Shown: positions 14,306-21,678 of the stretch, in pieces
Position numbering within the stretch: position 1 is the stretch's first letter
How the letters are laid out: each line of letters begins with the position of its first letter
NCBI RefSeq assembly: GCF_004138495.1
Contig: NZ_ML142852.1
Location: forward strand, 305,372-332,775
Direction: 5' to 3'
Length of the DNA: 27,404 nucleotides
Source: Phytoactinopolyspora endophytica
Lineage (GTDB): Bacteria; Actinomycetota; Actinomycetes; Jiangellales; Jiangellaceae
Notes under the pieces: generated by a model
Databases searched by the model: none
Told to the model about the DNA's origin: nothing
Seen by the model: the letters and a program-made list of their open reading frames with translations, nothing else
Program-made: the position numbers and the translations under genes

Positions 14306-14739
14306 TGAGACGACTCAACGGGCGAGCGACCGTAGCGATGGCCACGGTTCTCACAGCCGTACTGGCACTCACCGCATGTTCGAGCACCGAAGAGAAGGTC
14401 CGCGACCACATCTCCGAGAACTACGAACTGGTGAACGAGAGCGGCTCGCTCGCGGAGTACCGCTCCGACGACGACGCCGCGAGGGTAGCCTCCGCCATCA
14501 GAGCCGCCGCCTCACCAGGCCGGGACCACACCGACCTGGACGATCATTACCTCGGCTACGAGAAGGTCATGGTGCACGTCCAACAGGAGCCGGCCGGCAG
14601 CGGTTCGCAGATCGAGGTGACCGACGCCAAGGACGGATACGACCGGTGGGGCCCGGCCATCATCCCGATCTGGGGTACGTACGGCGGAAGCTACCGAAGC
14701 AGCTTCTCCGGTGGCGGCTCAGGGAGCGGCGGCAAGTAA
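14305..14739 (+). CDS. DUF4247 family lipoprotein
   Basis: 144 residues from ATG 14305, which overlaps the previous stop by one base. N-terminus: MRRLNGR, a hydrophobic stretch, then lipobox LTAC with C25 as the lipidated residue, so the mature protein is anchored to the outer face of the membrane. The mature part starts SSTEEKVRDHISENYELV, contains DHYLGYEKVMVHVQQ, and ends with a Ser/Gly-rich tail (FSGGGSGSGGK) after a conserved-looking WGPAIIPIWGTYGGSYRSSF. Function unknown. A longer upstream start at 14239 lies inside the DUF2617 gene and is unnecessary. The stop TAA overlaps an 18-codon ORF (TAATG). Confidence 0.88.
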   Translation: MRRLNGRATVAMATVLTAVLALTACSSTEEKVRDHISENYELVNESGSLAEYRSDDDAARVASAIRAAASPGRDHTDLDDHYLGYEKVMVHVQQEPAGSGSQIEVTDAKDGYDRWGPAIIPIWGTYGGSYRSSFSGGGSGSGGK

Positions 14740-14795
14740 TGGCAGTCACCGATGACAACGGCACAGGCGCACACACGAGAGGACAGGCATGCTGA
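14739..14795 (+). CDS. Candidate 18-codon linking ORF between DUF4247 and DUF350
   Basis: ATG at 14739 overlaps the DUF4247 stop as TAATG. The ORF encodes MAVTDDNGTGAHTRGQAC and its TGA (14793-14795) lies 4 nt inside the DUF350 gene, whose ATG is at 14789. Terminating ribosomes could thus be passed from DUF4247 to DUF350 without leaving the mRNA. DUF350 also has its own GAGAGG ribosome binding site, so the ORF may be incidental. No function is inferred for the peptide. Confidence 0.25.
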   Translation: MAVTDDNGTGAHTRGQAC

Positions 14796-15250
14796 CGACC
14801 CTCGGAATCGACGACGGTGACCTCGACGCCGCTGGGCTGATGGAAGAGGTCGGCATCGTCCTCTCCTATTGCGGCGTAGGCCTGGTCATGATGCTCCTCG
14901 GCTTCCTTCTGATCGACCTGCTGACCCCCGGCAGGCTACGGGACCTGATCTGGACCGAACGCAACTACAACGCTTCGGTCCTGGTGACCACCGGGTTCGT
15001 CGCGCAGGGGCTGATCGTCGTCGCGGCCATCTGGGCCAGCAACGACGACTTCGGTGAGGGCCTGATCACGACCTCCGCGTACAGCATCGTAGGACTCATC
15101 GTCAGCACCCTGGTGTTCTTCGTCGTCGACCTGATGACACCGAGCAACCTACGGCGCGACATGGTCCATGCCGAGCCGCACCCGGCCAGCTGGGTAGTCG
15201 GAACGCTGCGTATCGTCGTCTCCGGCATCATCGCGCTGGCCATCCTTTAA
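14789..15250 (+). CDS. DUF350 family membrane protein
   Basis: 153 residues from ATG 14789 with GAGAGG 6 nt upstream. Four TM segments arranged as two repeats: VGIVLSYCGVGLVMMLLGFLL ending in DLLTPGRLRDLIW, and TSAYSIVGLIVSTLVFFVV ending in DLMTPSNLRRDMV. The repeated D-L-x-T-P signature at the end of alternate helices is the DUF350 hallmark. Function unknown. It is found with PspA-type and polyamine genes in several phyla, suggesting a role in membrane homeostasis; that is inference. It lies directly before the aminopropyltransferase. Confidence 0.9.
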   Translation: MLTTLGIDDGDLDAAGLMEEVGIVLSYCGVGLVMMLLGFLLIDLLTPGRLRDLIWTERNYNASVLVTTGFVAQGLIVVAAIWASNDDFGEGLITTSAYSIVGLIVSTLVFFVVDLMTPSNLRRDMVHAEPHPASWVVGTLRIVVSGIIALAIL

Positions 15251-15260
15251 GGAGCCCGGC

Positions 15261-15296
15261 ATGACCGCACCGTGTAGCTGGAAGGCACGCAGCTGA
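15261..15296 (+). CDS. Candidate 11-codon leader ORF ahead of the aminopropyltransferase
   Basis: ATG 15261 has an ideal ribosome binding site (AAGGAG, 7 nt upstream, overlapping the DUF350 stop). The ORF reads MTAPCSWKARS and stops at TGA 15294-15296. That stop overlaps a CTG (15293-15295) in the frame of the aminopropyltransferase, forming CTGA, analogous to the common ATGA coupling overlap. It may serve re-initiation or regulation of the enzyme gene, or it may mark a frameshift in an original N-terminus. Confidence 0.35.
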   Translation: MTAPCSWKARS

Positions 15297-16912
15297 CAGC
15301 CGTACCGTCGACAGACCACGACGGACCGGACGCACCCGAGCAGCCGGACACGTCGTCCAGCAGCTGGTCGCGTCCGGCCCGCGCGGTGATCCTCGGCGCG
15401 GCGCTGGTCTGCGCGGCCTGCGGGCTGGTCTACGAGCTCGCGCTGATCGCACTCGGCAGCTACCTGATCGGCGACACCGTCGTCCAAGCGTCGATCGTCG
15501 TCTCGGTCATGGTCTTCGCGATGGGCATCGGGTCGCTGCTGGCCAAGCCGCTGCAACGGTACCCAGCGGTCTCGTTCGCCGCGGTCGAGGCGCTGCTGGC
15601 TCTGGTCGGCGGGTACTCCGTGCTGTTGCTGTACAACGCGTTCGCGGTCACGAACATCTACACGCCGGTGATGATCGTGCTGGCGGTCATGATCGGGATG
15701 CTGATCGGCGCCGAGATCCCGCTGCTGATGACGCTGCTGCAGCGGATCCGGGCACAGGACGCCGGGAGCGCGGTAGCCGACATGTTCGCCGCCGACTACC
15801 TGGGCGCGCTCGCCGGCGGCCTGGCGTTCCCGTTTCTGCTGCTTCCCACCCTGGGGCTGGTCGAGGGCACGATCGCCACCGCGGGTCTCAACCTGGTAGC
15901 CGGCACCGTCGTCGTGCTGTGGCTGTTCAAACGGTCCCTGACCAAGCGCGCCTGGATCGGCATCGGGACACTCGTGAGCACGGTCGCGATCGCCCTGGTC
16001 GCTCTGCTCTGGCAGGCCGAGTCCATTGAGGTGGACGCTCGCCAGCAGCTCTTCCGCGACCCGATCGCCCACGCGGAACGGTCGGAGTACCAGGAGATCG
16101 TGCTGACCGAGCGGCATCGGATCTCCGGCGTGGACGATCTGCGCATGTACCTCAACGGCGACCTGCAGTTCGCCTCGCCGGACGAGTACCGATACCACGA
16201 GTCGCTGGTCCACCCGGCCATGTCCGGGTCTCGAGAGCGGGTGCTGATCCTGGGCGGCGGCGACGGCCTGGGGCTCCGCGAGGTGCTCCGCTATCCGGAC
16301 GTCGCCGAGGTCACGCTGGTGGAGCTCGATCCGGCGGTGCTGGATCTGGCCCAGAGCCACGACGGTCTCCGTAAGCTCAGCGACGACGCGTTCACGGATG
16401 CGCGGGTACGGCCGGTGGCCGACGACGCGTTCGCCTGGGTACGCGAGCAGCTCGACGCGGGCGCCGAACGGTACGACGTCGTCATCGTCGACATGCCCGA
16501 TCCCGACTCCACCGCGACGTCTAAGCTGTACTCACTGGAGTTCTACGGGATGGTGCACGACATGGTGGCCGAAGACGGGCGGATGGCTGTGCAGGCCGGC
16601 TCGCCGTTCTTCGCACCACGGTCGTTCGCCAGCATCCAGGAGACCGTCGCCGCTGCCGGTTTCGGCCTGACGCCGTACATGGTGTCCGTGCCGAGCTTCG
16701 GAGATTGGGGTTTCGTGCTGGCGGACCCGGCGGGCGCCACGCCGGAGCTACGGTTGCCGCCTGACGCTCCGGATCTGCGCTATCTCTCCCCGGATGTGCT
16801 GGAGGCGGCATCCGTGATCCCGCCGGACAAGGTGGTCACTGACGCCGAGGTGTCGACTCTGCTCGATCCGGTGATCCTCGACTACATCCGGCAGGAGTGG
16901 CAGACGTTCTGA
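15293..16912 (+). CDS. speE: Membrane-fused polyamine aminopropyltransferase (spermidine synthase-like)
   Basis: The upstream in-frame stop is at 15275-15277 and there is no ATG before the first TM. CTG 15293 (GGAAGG 7 nt upstream) gives 539 residues; GTG 15386 gives 508. The N-terminal half has about seven TM helices, beginning AVILGAALVCAACGLVYELA. The C-terminal half is a SAM-type methyltransferase fold: VLILGGGDGLGLREVL binds decarboxylated SAM, VTLVELDPAVLDLA holds the acidic ribose-binding residue, and VVIVDMPDPD carries the catalytic Asp, followed by KLYSLEFYGMV. Family members transfer an aminopropyl group to putrescine or other amines. The membrane fusion suggests a membrane-linked substrate or transport link (inference). 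It is last in the DUF4178-DUF2617-DUF4247-DUF350 unit. The unusual start is noted separately. Confidence 0.9.
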   Translation: MTAVPSTDHDGPDAPEQPDTSSSSWSRPARAVILGAALVCAACGLVYELALIALGSYLIGDTVVQASIVVSVMVFAMGIGSLLAKPLQRYPAVSFAAVEALLALVGGYSVLLLYNAFAVTNIYTPVMIVLAVMIGMLIGAEIPLLMTLLQRIRAQDAGSAVADMFAADYLGALAGGLAFPFLLLPTLGLVEGTIATAGLNLVAGTVVVLWLFKRSLTKRAWIGIGTLVSTVAIALVALLWQAESIEVDARQQLFRDPIAHAERSEYQEIVLTERHRISGVDDLRMYLNGDLQFASPDEYRYHESLVHPAMSGSRERVLILGGGDGLGLREVLRYPDVAEVTLVELDPAVLDLAQSHDGLRKLSDDAFTDARVRPVADDAFAWVREQLDAGAERYDVVIVDMPDPDSTATSKLYSLEFYGMVHDMVAEDGRMAVQAGSPFFAPRSFASIQETVAAAGFGLTPYMVSVPSFGDWGFVLADPAGATPELRLPPDAPDLRYLSPDVLEAASVIPPDKVVTDAEVSTLLDPVILDYIRQEWQTF

Positions 16913-16927
16913 GCGTCTGCTCATCAC

Positions 16928-18424
16928 TCAGTCCCGCACGTACGGGATCAGCTCAGCGGCCGCGGAGTAACCGGCGACGCCGGCGTGAGCGGTCAACCGC
17001 AGGTAACGAGCGCGCACTCCCGGCAGCAGCACGTCCTTCGGCAGCGAATCTCGCGCCCAGGTGCCCGACGAGACCGGCTCGAAGGTCTGGCCGTCATCGC
17101 TGACCGAGTAGGTGTAACGGGTCACAATCCCCTGGTAACCGTCGATCGGAGGCTGATAACGCACGGCCGCCAGCGTCCGCTCGTTTCCCAGGTCGACCGT
17201 GAGCTCGTGCGGGTGCGGATCCGGCGGCGACGGCTGGGCGCGGGAGTGCCATGACGTTCGAGGGTCACCGTCCACCGCCAGCGACGCGCCGTGATCACTC
17301 GCCGCGCTCGAGGCCTGCACGGACATCTCCCCGCGCGGCACCCTCCTGCCGGCCGGCTCCTTCGGAATCTCTGGCCACTCAACGATCTCCGGTTCTTCGA
17401 CCAATGGGCGCTCGGGCCGGTAGCCCTCCCGATCCCCGCCGAACCTCAGCCGGGACACCACGGCGCCGTGGTCGGAGTAGAACGGGTACAGCTCGTCGAG
17501 TGCGCCCCCGCGATGCTCCGGCAGCCTCCGCGTCCTCGTCGACGACGCCAGCACCTCCACGTCGCCCCTGGCCAGCAGGTAGTCCAGCCGCATCGGCGCG
17601 TACATGAAGGAATGCCCGGCCGTCCACGTTCGCCCTGGGTACCGCGCCGCGTCGGGATGCGCGGTTCTGAACACGTCGGCGAACCCGGCGTCGGCGAACA
17701 TCCTCATGACCGGCCAATGCAGGACCAGTCCCTCGTGTCGCGGCGCGTCGGCGAACTCCGGGCTCCAGTCCAGGTGAGTCTGGGTGTTCAGATCGCCGCC
17801 GAGCAGGACCGGTGCGTCGTCGTCGGCGAAGGCCGCCACGCGCTCAGTGAGGATGGTCCTGGCCATCTCCCGCCGCCTCGGATCGTCACTGGCGACGAGT
17901 TCCTCGTCCCAATGCGAGCGCTCCAGGCCGAGCGCGGATTCCATCGCCGCCTGGTTGACCGGCCCCCACGCGTTGGCGATGTGCGAGATCCAGGCGGTGA
18001 ACGCATGAACATGGCCGCCGCCCGGCAATCCGAGCCGAGCGCCGCCGAAGTGAAACGAGGTCACCGGCGGTTCGCTCACTACCGGATAGACCTCCTCGAC
18101 AGGCAACCAGGTGAACAGCCAGAGATTGTCGCGGCCGGGTAACTGACCCTGCTCACGGGTGATAGGAACCCCACGGAACACCCGTCCGTCCTCCCGCCTG
18201 CGGTTCAGGGCGGCTTCGATCCGCTCGCCAAGGCCGTAGGTCTCGACCATGAGGATCAGATCCGGACGCTCGTGTGCGAGAAATTCGAGCAGCTCCGCCT
18301 TGTTCTGCTCCTCGAATCCATGGCGGTGCACCACATTGAACGCCGCGCCGTCCCAGAACTTGTCGAGATTCCCGCCGTGCCAGATGTTGAAGACCATCAC
18401 ATCGAGCACTGTCCCGTGGGCCAT
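16928..18424 (-). CDS. Endonuclease/exonuclease/phosphatase-family protein with C-terminal F5/8C-like domain
   Basis: 498 residues from ATG 18424, with GGAGG 6 nt upstream. The EEP fold occupies about residues 5-345. Metal and catalytic residues appear as N13 in VFNIWHGG, E61 in LMVETYG, D211/N213 in LGGDLNTQ, D281 in RLDYLL, and D318/H319 in YSDHGAVV, so the active site is complete. The family includes Mg-dependent nucleases, sphingomyelinases and inositol-phosphate phosphatases; the substrate cannot be told. Residues about 365-498 form a discoidin (F5/8 type C) beta-sandwich: SSAASDHGASLAVDGDPRTSW, then LTVDLGNERTLAAVRYQP and ARYLRLTAH, normally a carbohydrate- or lipid-binding module. No signal peptide is seen, which is odd for such a module. 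It is divergent from the DeoR gene, 74 bp apart, so probably co-regulated with it. Confidence 0.9.
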   Translation of the reverse strand: MAHGTVLDVMVFNIWHGGNLDKFWDGAAFNVVHRHGFEEQNKAELLEFLAHERPDLILMVETYGLGERIEAALNRRREDGRVFRGVPITREQGQLPGRDNLWLFTWLPVEEVYPVVSEPPVTSFHFGGARLGLPGGGHVHAFTAWISHIANAWGPVNQAAMESALGLERSHWDEELVASDDPRRREMARTILTERVAAFADDDAPVLLGGDLNTQTHLDWSPEFADAPRHEGLVLHWPVMRMFADAGFADVFRTAHPDAARYPGRTWTAGHSFMYAPMRLDYLLARGDVEVLASSTRTRRLPEHRGGALDELYPFYSDHGAVVSRLRFGGDREGYRPERPLVEEPEIVEWPEIPKEPAGRRVPRGEMSVQASSAASDHGASLAVDGDPRTSWHSRAQPSPPDPHPHELTVDLGNERTLAAVRYQPPIDGYQGIVTRYTYSVSDDGQTFEPVSSGTWARDSLPKDVLLPGVRARYLRLTAHAGVAGYSAAAELIPYVRD

Positions 18425-18498
18425 GAAACCTCCATCGTGTTGTGATGTACGGCCGGTCCTGGTCGCAGATGACCGCAGCATGCACAATACTGATCGAT

Positions 18499-19284
18499 AT
18501 GATCCGCCATGAACGCCTGACCGCCATGCTCCAGCTCCTCGCCGAACGAGGGTCGCTGAGCGTGGACGAGGCCGTGGAAGGACTCGGCGTGTCGCACGCG
18601 ACGGTACGACGGGACTTCGATCACCTGGCCCAGCAGCAGCTGCTGTCCCGCACCCGCGGCGGTGCGGTGACCGCCAATGTCTCGTACGACCTGCCGTTGC
18701 GGTACAAAGCCGGTCAGCAGGCGTCCGAGAAGGAACGCATCGCGCAGAAGGTGGTCGAACTTCTGCGTCCCGGCTCGGTGGTCGGCCTGAACGGCGGCAC
18801 CACGTTGACCCAGGTCGCGCGCGCCATCGCCTTGGACGAGCGTTTCCATCTGGAGGGCCAAGCCGAGGGTGTCACAGTGGTGACCAACGCACTCAACATC
18901 GCAAGTGAGCTGGTGGTCCGCCCGCACATCAAGGTGGTCGTGGTGGGTGGTGTCGCCCGGCACCGCTCGTATGAGCTCGTCGGACCGCTGGCCAGCCGCG
19001 TTCTCGACGTCATCTCCATCGATACCGCCGTCATCGGTGTGAACGCCATCCACCCCGAGAGGGGCGCGATGGTCTTCGACGAGGGCGAAGCCGGAATCAA
19101 CGCCCAGCTCGCGGAGCGGGCCGAACGGGTGGTGGTCGCCGCCGACAGCAGCAAGATCAACCTTCGCGCGTTCACCATGGTGCTGCCGCTCAGCGGCATC
19201 GACGTACTGGTCACCGACCGCGGCGCGGACCCGGAGGCCGTCAAGCAGTTCGCCAACGCCGGCGTCGAGGTAGTGCAAGCGTAG
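18499..19284 (+). CDS. DeoR/GlpR-family transcriptional regulator
   Basis: 261 residues from ATG 18499. The N-terminal winged HTH (residues 1-56) reads RHERLTAMLQLLAERGSLSV and LGVSHATVRRDFDHLAQQQLL, with R-R-D in the recognition helix typical of the family, then SRTRGGAV. The effector domain shows NGGTTLTQVA (phosphate-binding loop) and VVVAADSSKI, as in DeoR proteins that bind sugar phosphates. There is no Shine-Dalgarno; the start may be leaderless. It is divergent from the EEP gene and precedes the ABC importer operon, whose upstream region has an inverted repeat that is a good candidate operator. It likely represses the importer, and perhaps the EEP gene, until a phosphorylated sugar or related metabolite appears. 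Confidence 0.93.
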   Translation: MIRHERLTAMLQLLAERGSLSVDEAVEGLGVSHATVRRDFDHLAQQQLLSRTRGGAVTANVSYDLPLRYKAGQQASEKERIAQKVVELLRPGSVVGLNGGTTLTQVARAIALDERFHLEGQAEGVTVVTNALNIASELVVRPHIKVVVVGGVARHRSYELVGPLASRVLDVISIDTAVIGVNAIHPERGAMVFDEGEAGINAQLAERAERVVVAADSSKINLRAFTMVLPLSGIDVLVTDRGADPEAVKQFANAGVEVVQA

Positions 19285-19293
19285 GGGTCGCAC

Positions 19294-19317
19294 CGGCCGG
19301 GGGCTCGTCGCCGGCCG
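19294..19317 (+). terminator. GC-rich hairpin after the DeoR gene
   Basis: CGGCCGG (19294-19300) pairs perfectly with CCGGCCG (19311-19317) around a 10-nt loop, starting 10 bp after the deoR stop. There is no U-run; U-less hairpins are common in actinobacteria. It would separate deoR transcription from the importer operon, which has its own promoter. Confidence 0.5.
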
Positions 19318-19457
19318 CATCCGCGGCATGCCGGGTCTCCGGCTGCCGGCCAGCGCGAAGGACGGCCAACCGTCGTCCGCCTGGGCACCATCCGTGGTTC
19401 ATCGAGGTTTAACGCAGCGGTCGTCGTTCGACCACTCTCTGATCACTGCATGAGCGG

Positions 19458-19480
19458 TTTTGCGTGAAATTATCACCAAA
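19458..19480. promoter_or_regulatory. Candidate operator upstream of the ABC importer operon
   Basis: An imperfect inverted repeat TTTGCGTGA-AATTA-TCACCAAA with one extra base on the left arm; the inner GTGA/TCAC arms are perfect. It ends 3 bp before the -35 hexamer. The DeoR gene lies just upstream, and DeoR-family operators are often T/A-rich inverted repeats, so DeoR is the natural candidate to bind here. Confidence 0.45.
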
Positions 19481-19483
19481 CGA

Positions 19484-19512
19484 TTGACAGCTCGCATGAT
19501 CGACAGCACGAT
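19484..19512 (+). promoter_or_regulatory. Sigma70-like promoter of the ABC importer operon
   Basis: A perfect -35 TTGACA (19484-19489), a 17-bp spacer and a -10-like CACGAT (19507-19512). The start of transcription should be near 19519, leaving a leader of about 50 nt before ATG 19571 with AAGGAG. This supports the short lipoprotein start over the longer ones at or before 19513. The 286-bp gap between deoR and this gene otherwise holds the deoR hairpin and the candidate operator. Confidence 0.6.
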
Positions 19513-19570
19513 GACGACAACGTCGTCCGGTTACTCGACCTTCTCCATGGATCAGGCAAGGAGCATGACC

Positions 19571-21550
19571 ATGACGACCACACACCTCACCCGCCGCCGC
19601 CTCAGCGCCGTGGCACTGACCTCGGGCATCGCGCTGCTCGCCGCAGCGTGCTCCCCCGGCTCTACCGACAGCTCCGGGCTACCGGACGAAGACCCCGACA
19701 ACGCCATCGCCGAAGGACAGCACGAGGCGCCACAGCTGGCCGAGATGGTCGACGCCGGCGAGCTGCCTCCGCTCGAGGAACGCATTCCCGACGAACCGCT
19801 CGTCGTCGACGTGCTGGACGAGATCGGTGTGTACGGGGGCAGCTGGCGACGAGAGGTGTCCGACGTCACCGAGCTGGAGGCGACCGAGCGACGGCACATC
19901 GGATACGAGCGGCTCTACAACTGGACGCCGGAGTGGGAGGGTGGCACCGAGACCACCGAGAACATCGCCACCGGCGTCGACGTGAACGACGAGGGCACCG
20001 AGTTCACCTTCCATCTACGCGAAGGCATCAGTTGGTCGGACGGCGAGCCGTTCACCGCCGACGACATCGTCTTCGCGGTCGAAGACTTCTACTTCAACGA
20101 AGAGCTGCGAGGGGCCGCCGTCTCCGACCCCCGGCACCTGGAGAGCGGCGGACCGCCCGAGGTGGAGGCGGTCGACGACTACACAGTGACGTTCCGCTTC
20201 GACCAGCCGCACGGGCTGTTCCTCCAGGGCATCGCCGAGTGGGCCACCCAGGACCTGACCGCGCTCCCAAGGCACTACCTCGAACAGTTCCATCCCGACT
20301 ACAACGAGGAGAACCTCGACGAACTGGTGCAGGAGTCTGGCCTGGGAAGCTGGATCGACCTCTTCCAGGACCGCGCCGATCCGATGCGCAACCCGGACCT
20401 GCCGGTGATCTACGCGTGGCAGGTCGTCGAGCCGCTCGGCGACAACACCCGCGTCACGTTCGAGCGCAACCCCTACTACTGGAAGGTCGATCCCGAGGGC
20501 AACCAGCTGCCCTACATCGACGAGCACATCGTCCAGCTGGTCGAGGACCAGGAGCTGATCAAGCTCGACGCCATGAACGGTGAGCTGGAGTTCCAGCACG
20601 TCGTCGGCGGCCCTGCCGATCGGGCGCTGATCATGGACAACGCGGAACAGGGCGGCTACCGGACGATCACCACCAACCCGGACCACATGAACACCATGGC
20701 CATCCATCTCAACCAGACCACACCGGACGAGACCAAGCGGGAGATCTTCCGGAACAAGGACTTCCGCATCGGACTCTCGCACGCCATCGACCGCGAGGAG
20801 ATCATCGAGCTCGTCCACTTCGGTCAGGGGGAGCCCTACCAGATGTCGCCGTCGACGGAGCTCTTCTACGACGAGGAGCTGGCCACCCAGTACACCGAGT
20901 ACGACGTCGACCTCGCCAACCAGTACCTGGACGACGCCGGCTACGAGGCGGACGAGAGCGGGCGCCGCATCGGCCCGGACGGCGAACCCATCTCGATCAC
21001 CATCGACTACGCCAGCGACGTCACCGATTCCTGGGCCGACGCGCTCGAACTGGTCCAGGGCTACTGGGAAGAGGTCGGCATCGGGGTCGAGCTGAATGGT
21101 ATGAACCGTTCGCTGCACACCGAACTGGTCCGCGAGAACGGCGAGCACGAGGCAACCGTCTGGACCGGGAGCGGCGGGCTGGTGCCGTTCATGCAGACCC
21201 ACTGGTACTTCCCGTCGACGGCCGCCGCGGATTTCGGATCGGCCTGGGGCGACTGGTATATGAACCCCGACGACCCGAACGCGGAGGAGCCGCCCGAGGG
21301 GCCGCGCCGTCAGATGGAGCTGTACGACCAGATCAAGGCCACCGTCGACCCCGACGAGCAGGTCGAACTGATGCGGGAGCTGCTAGGCATCCTGAAGGAC
21401 GAGTTCTACTCGATCGGCATCAGCACGCCGCCCGAGGGCATCGGCGTGGTGACCAACCGGATGCACAACGTGCCGGACCAGATGTACAACTCCACCTCTT
21501 GGCCGACTCCCGGGCCGACGAACACCGTCCAGTACTTCATCCGAGAGTGA
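19571..21550 (+). CDS. ABC importer substrate-binding lipoprotein (SBP_bac_5, oligopeptide/glycoside type)
   Basis: 659 residues from ATG 19571 (AAGGAG 7 nt upstream). Signal peptide: MTTTHLTRRRLSAVAL with twin Arg, hydrophobic stretch, and lipobox LAAAC, so the protein is anchored outside the membrane. The mature start is Ser/Asp/Glu-rich. Then comes PQLAEMVDAGELPPLEER, IGVYGGSW and the family core FTFHLREGISWSDGEPFTADDIVF. The PxLAxxVxxGxLPPxxER plus GxYGGxW pattern is typical of the long SBP_bac_5 branch that includes alpha-galactoside-type binders, so the ligand may be an oligosaccharide or glycoside rather than a peptide. It is larger than the usual about 540 residues. First gene of the importer operon, downstream of a predicted DeoR-controlled promoter. 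Confidence 0.93.
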   Translation: MTTTHLTRRRLSAVALTSGIALLAAACSPGSTDSSGLPDEDPDNAIAEGQHEAPQLAEMVDAGELPPLEERIPDEPLVVDVLDEIGVYGGSWRREVSDVTELEATERRHIGYERLYNWTPEWEGGTETTENIATGVDVNDEGTEFTFHLREGISWSDGEPFTADDIVFAVEDFYFNEELRGAAVSDPRHLESGGPPEVEAVDDYTVTFRFDQPHGLFLQGIAEWATQDLTALPRHYLEQFHPDYNEENLDELVQESGLGSWIDLFQDRADPMRNPDLPVIYAWQVVEPLGDNTRVTFERNPYYWKVDPEGNQLPYIDEHIVQLVEDQELIKLDAMNGELEFQHVVGGPADRALIMDNAEQGGYRTITTNPDHMNTMAIHLNQTTPDETKREIFRNKDFRIGLSHAIDREEIIELVHFGQGEPYQMSPSTELFYDEELATQYTEYDVDLANQYLDDAGYEADESGRRIGPDGEPISITIDYASDVTDSWADALELVQGYWEEVGIGVELNGMNRSLHTELVRENGEHEATVWTGSGGLVPFMQTHWYFPSTAAADFGSAWGDWYMNPDDPNAEEPPEGPRRQMELYDQIKATVDPDEQVELMRELLGILKDEFYSIGISTPPEGIGVVTNRMHNVPDQMYNSTSWPTPGPTNTVQYFIRE

Positions 21551-21630
21551 GCGCGCCGATACCTGAAAGCCTGCCGGCAGCGGCCATCCCGCACACCGCG
21601 GATGTGGTCGGTGCCGGCGGCTCCGCGGAC

Positions 21631-21645
21631 GTCCGTGCGACGGAC
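21631..21645 (+). other. Intercistronic hairpin between the binding protein and first permease genes
   Basis: GTCCGT (21631-21636) and ACGGAC (21640-21645) form a perfect 6-bp stem with a 3-nt loop in the 128-bp gap. A palindrome CTGCCGGCAG lies earlier in the gap. Such hairpins often stabilise the upstream message or partly terminate, so that binding protein is made in excess over permease. No promoter was seen in this gap. Confidence 0.45.
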
Positions 21646-21678
21646 CGTGCCCCGATCCCCGAGCTGAAAGACGTGTAG

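Noticed and set aside
15149..16360. A 403-codon minus-strand frame opposite the aminopropyltransferase
   Set aside because: Gln/Asp/His-rich shadow of the transmembrane region of a gene with clear SAM-binding and catalytic motifs.
20015..21202. A 395-codon minus-strand frame opposite the binding protein gene
   Set aside because: Val/Asp/Leu-rich shadow; the plus strand encodes an unmistakable SBP_bac_5 lipoprotein.
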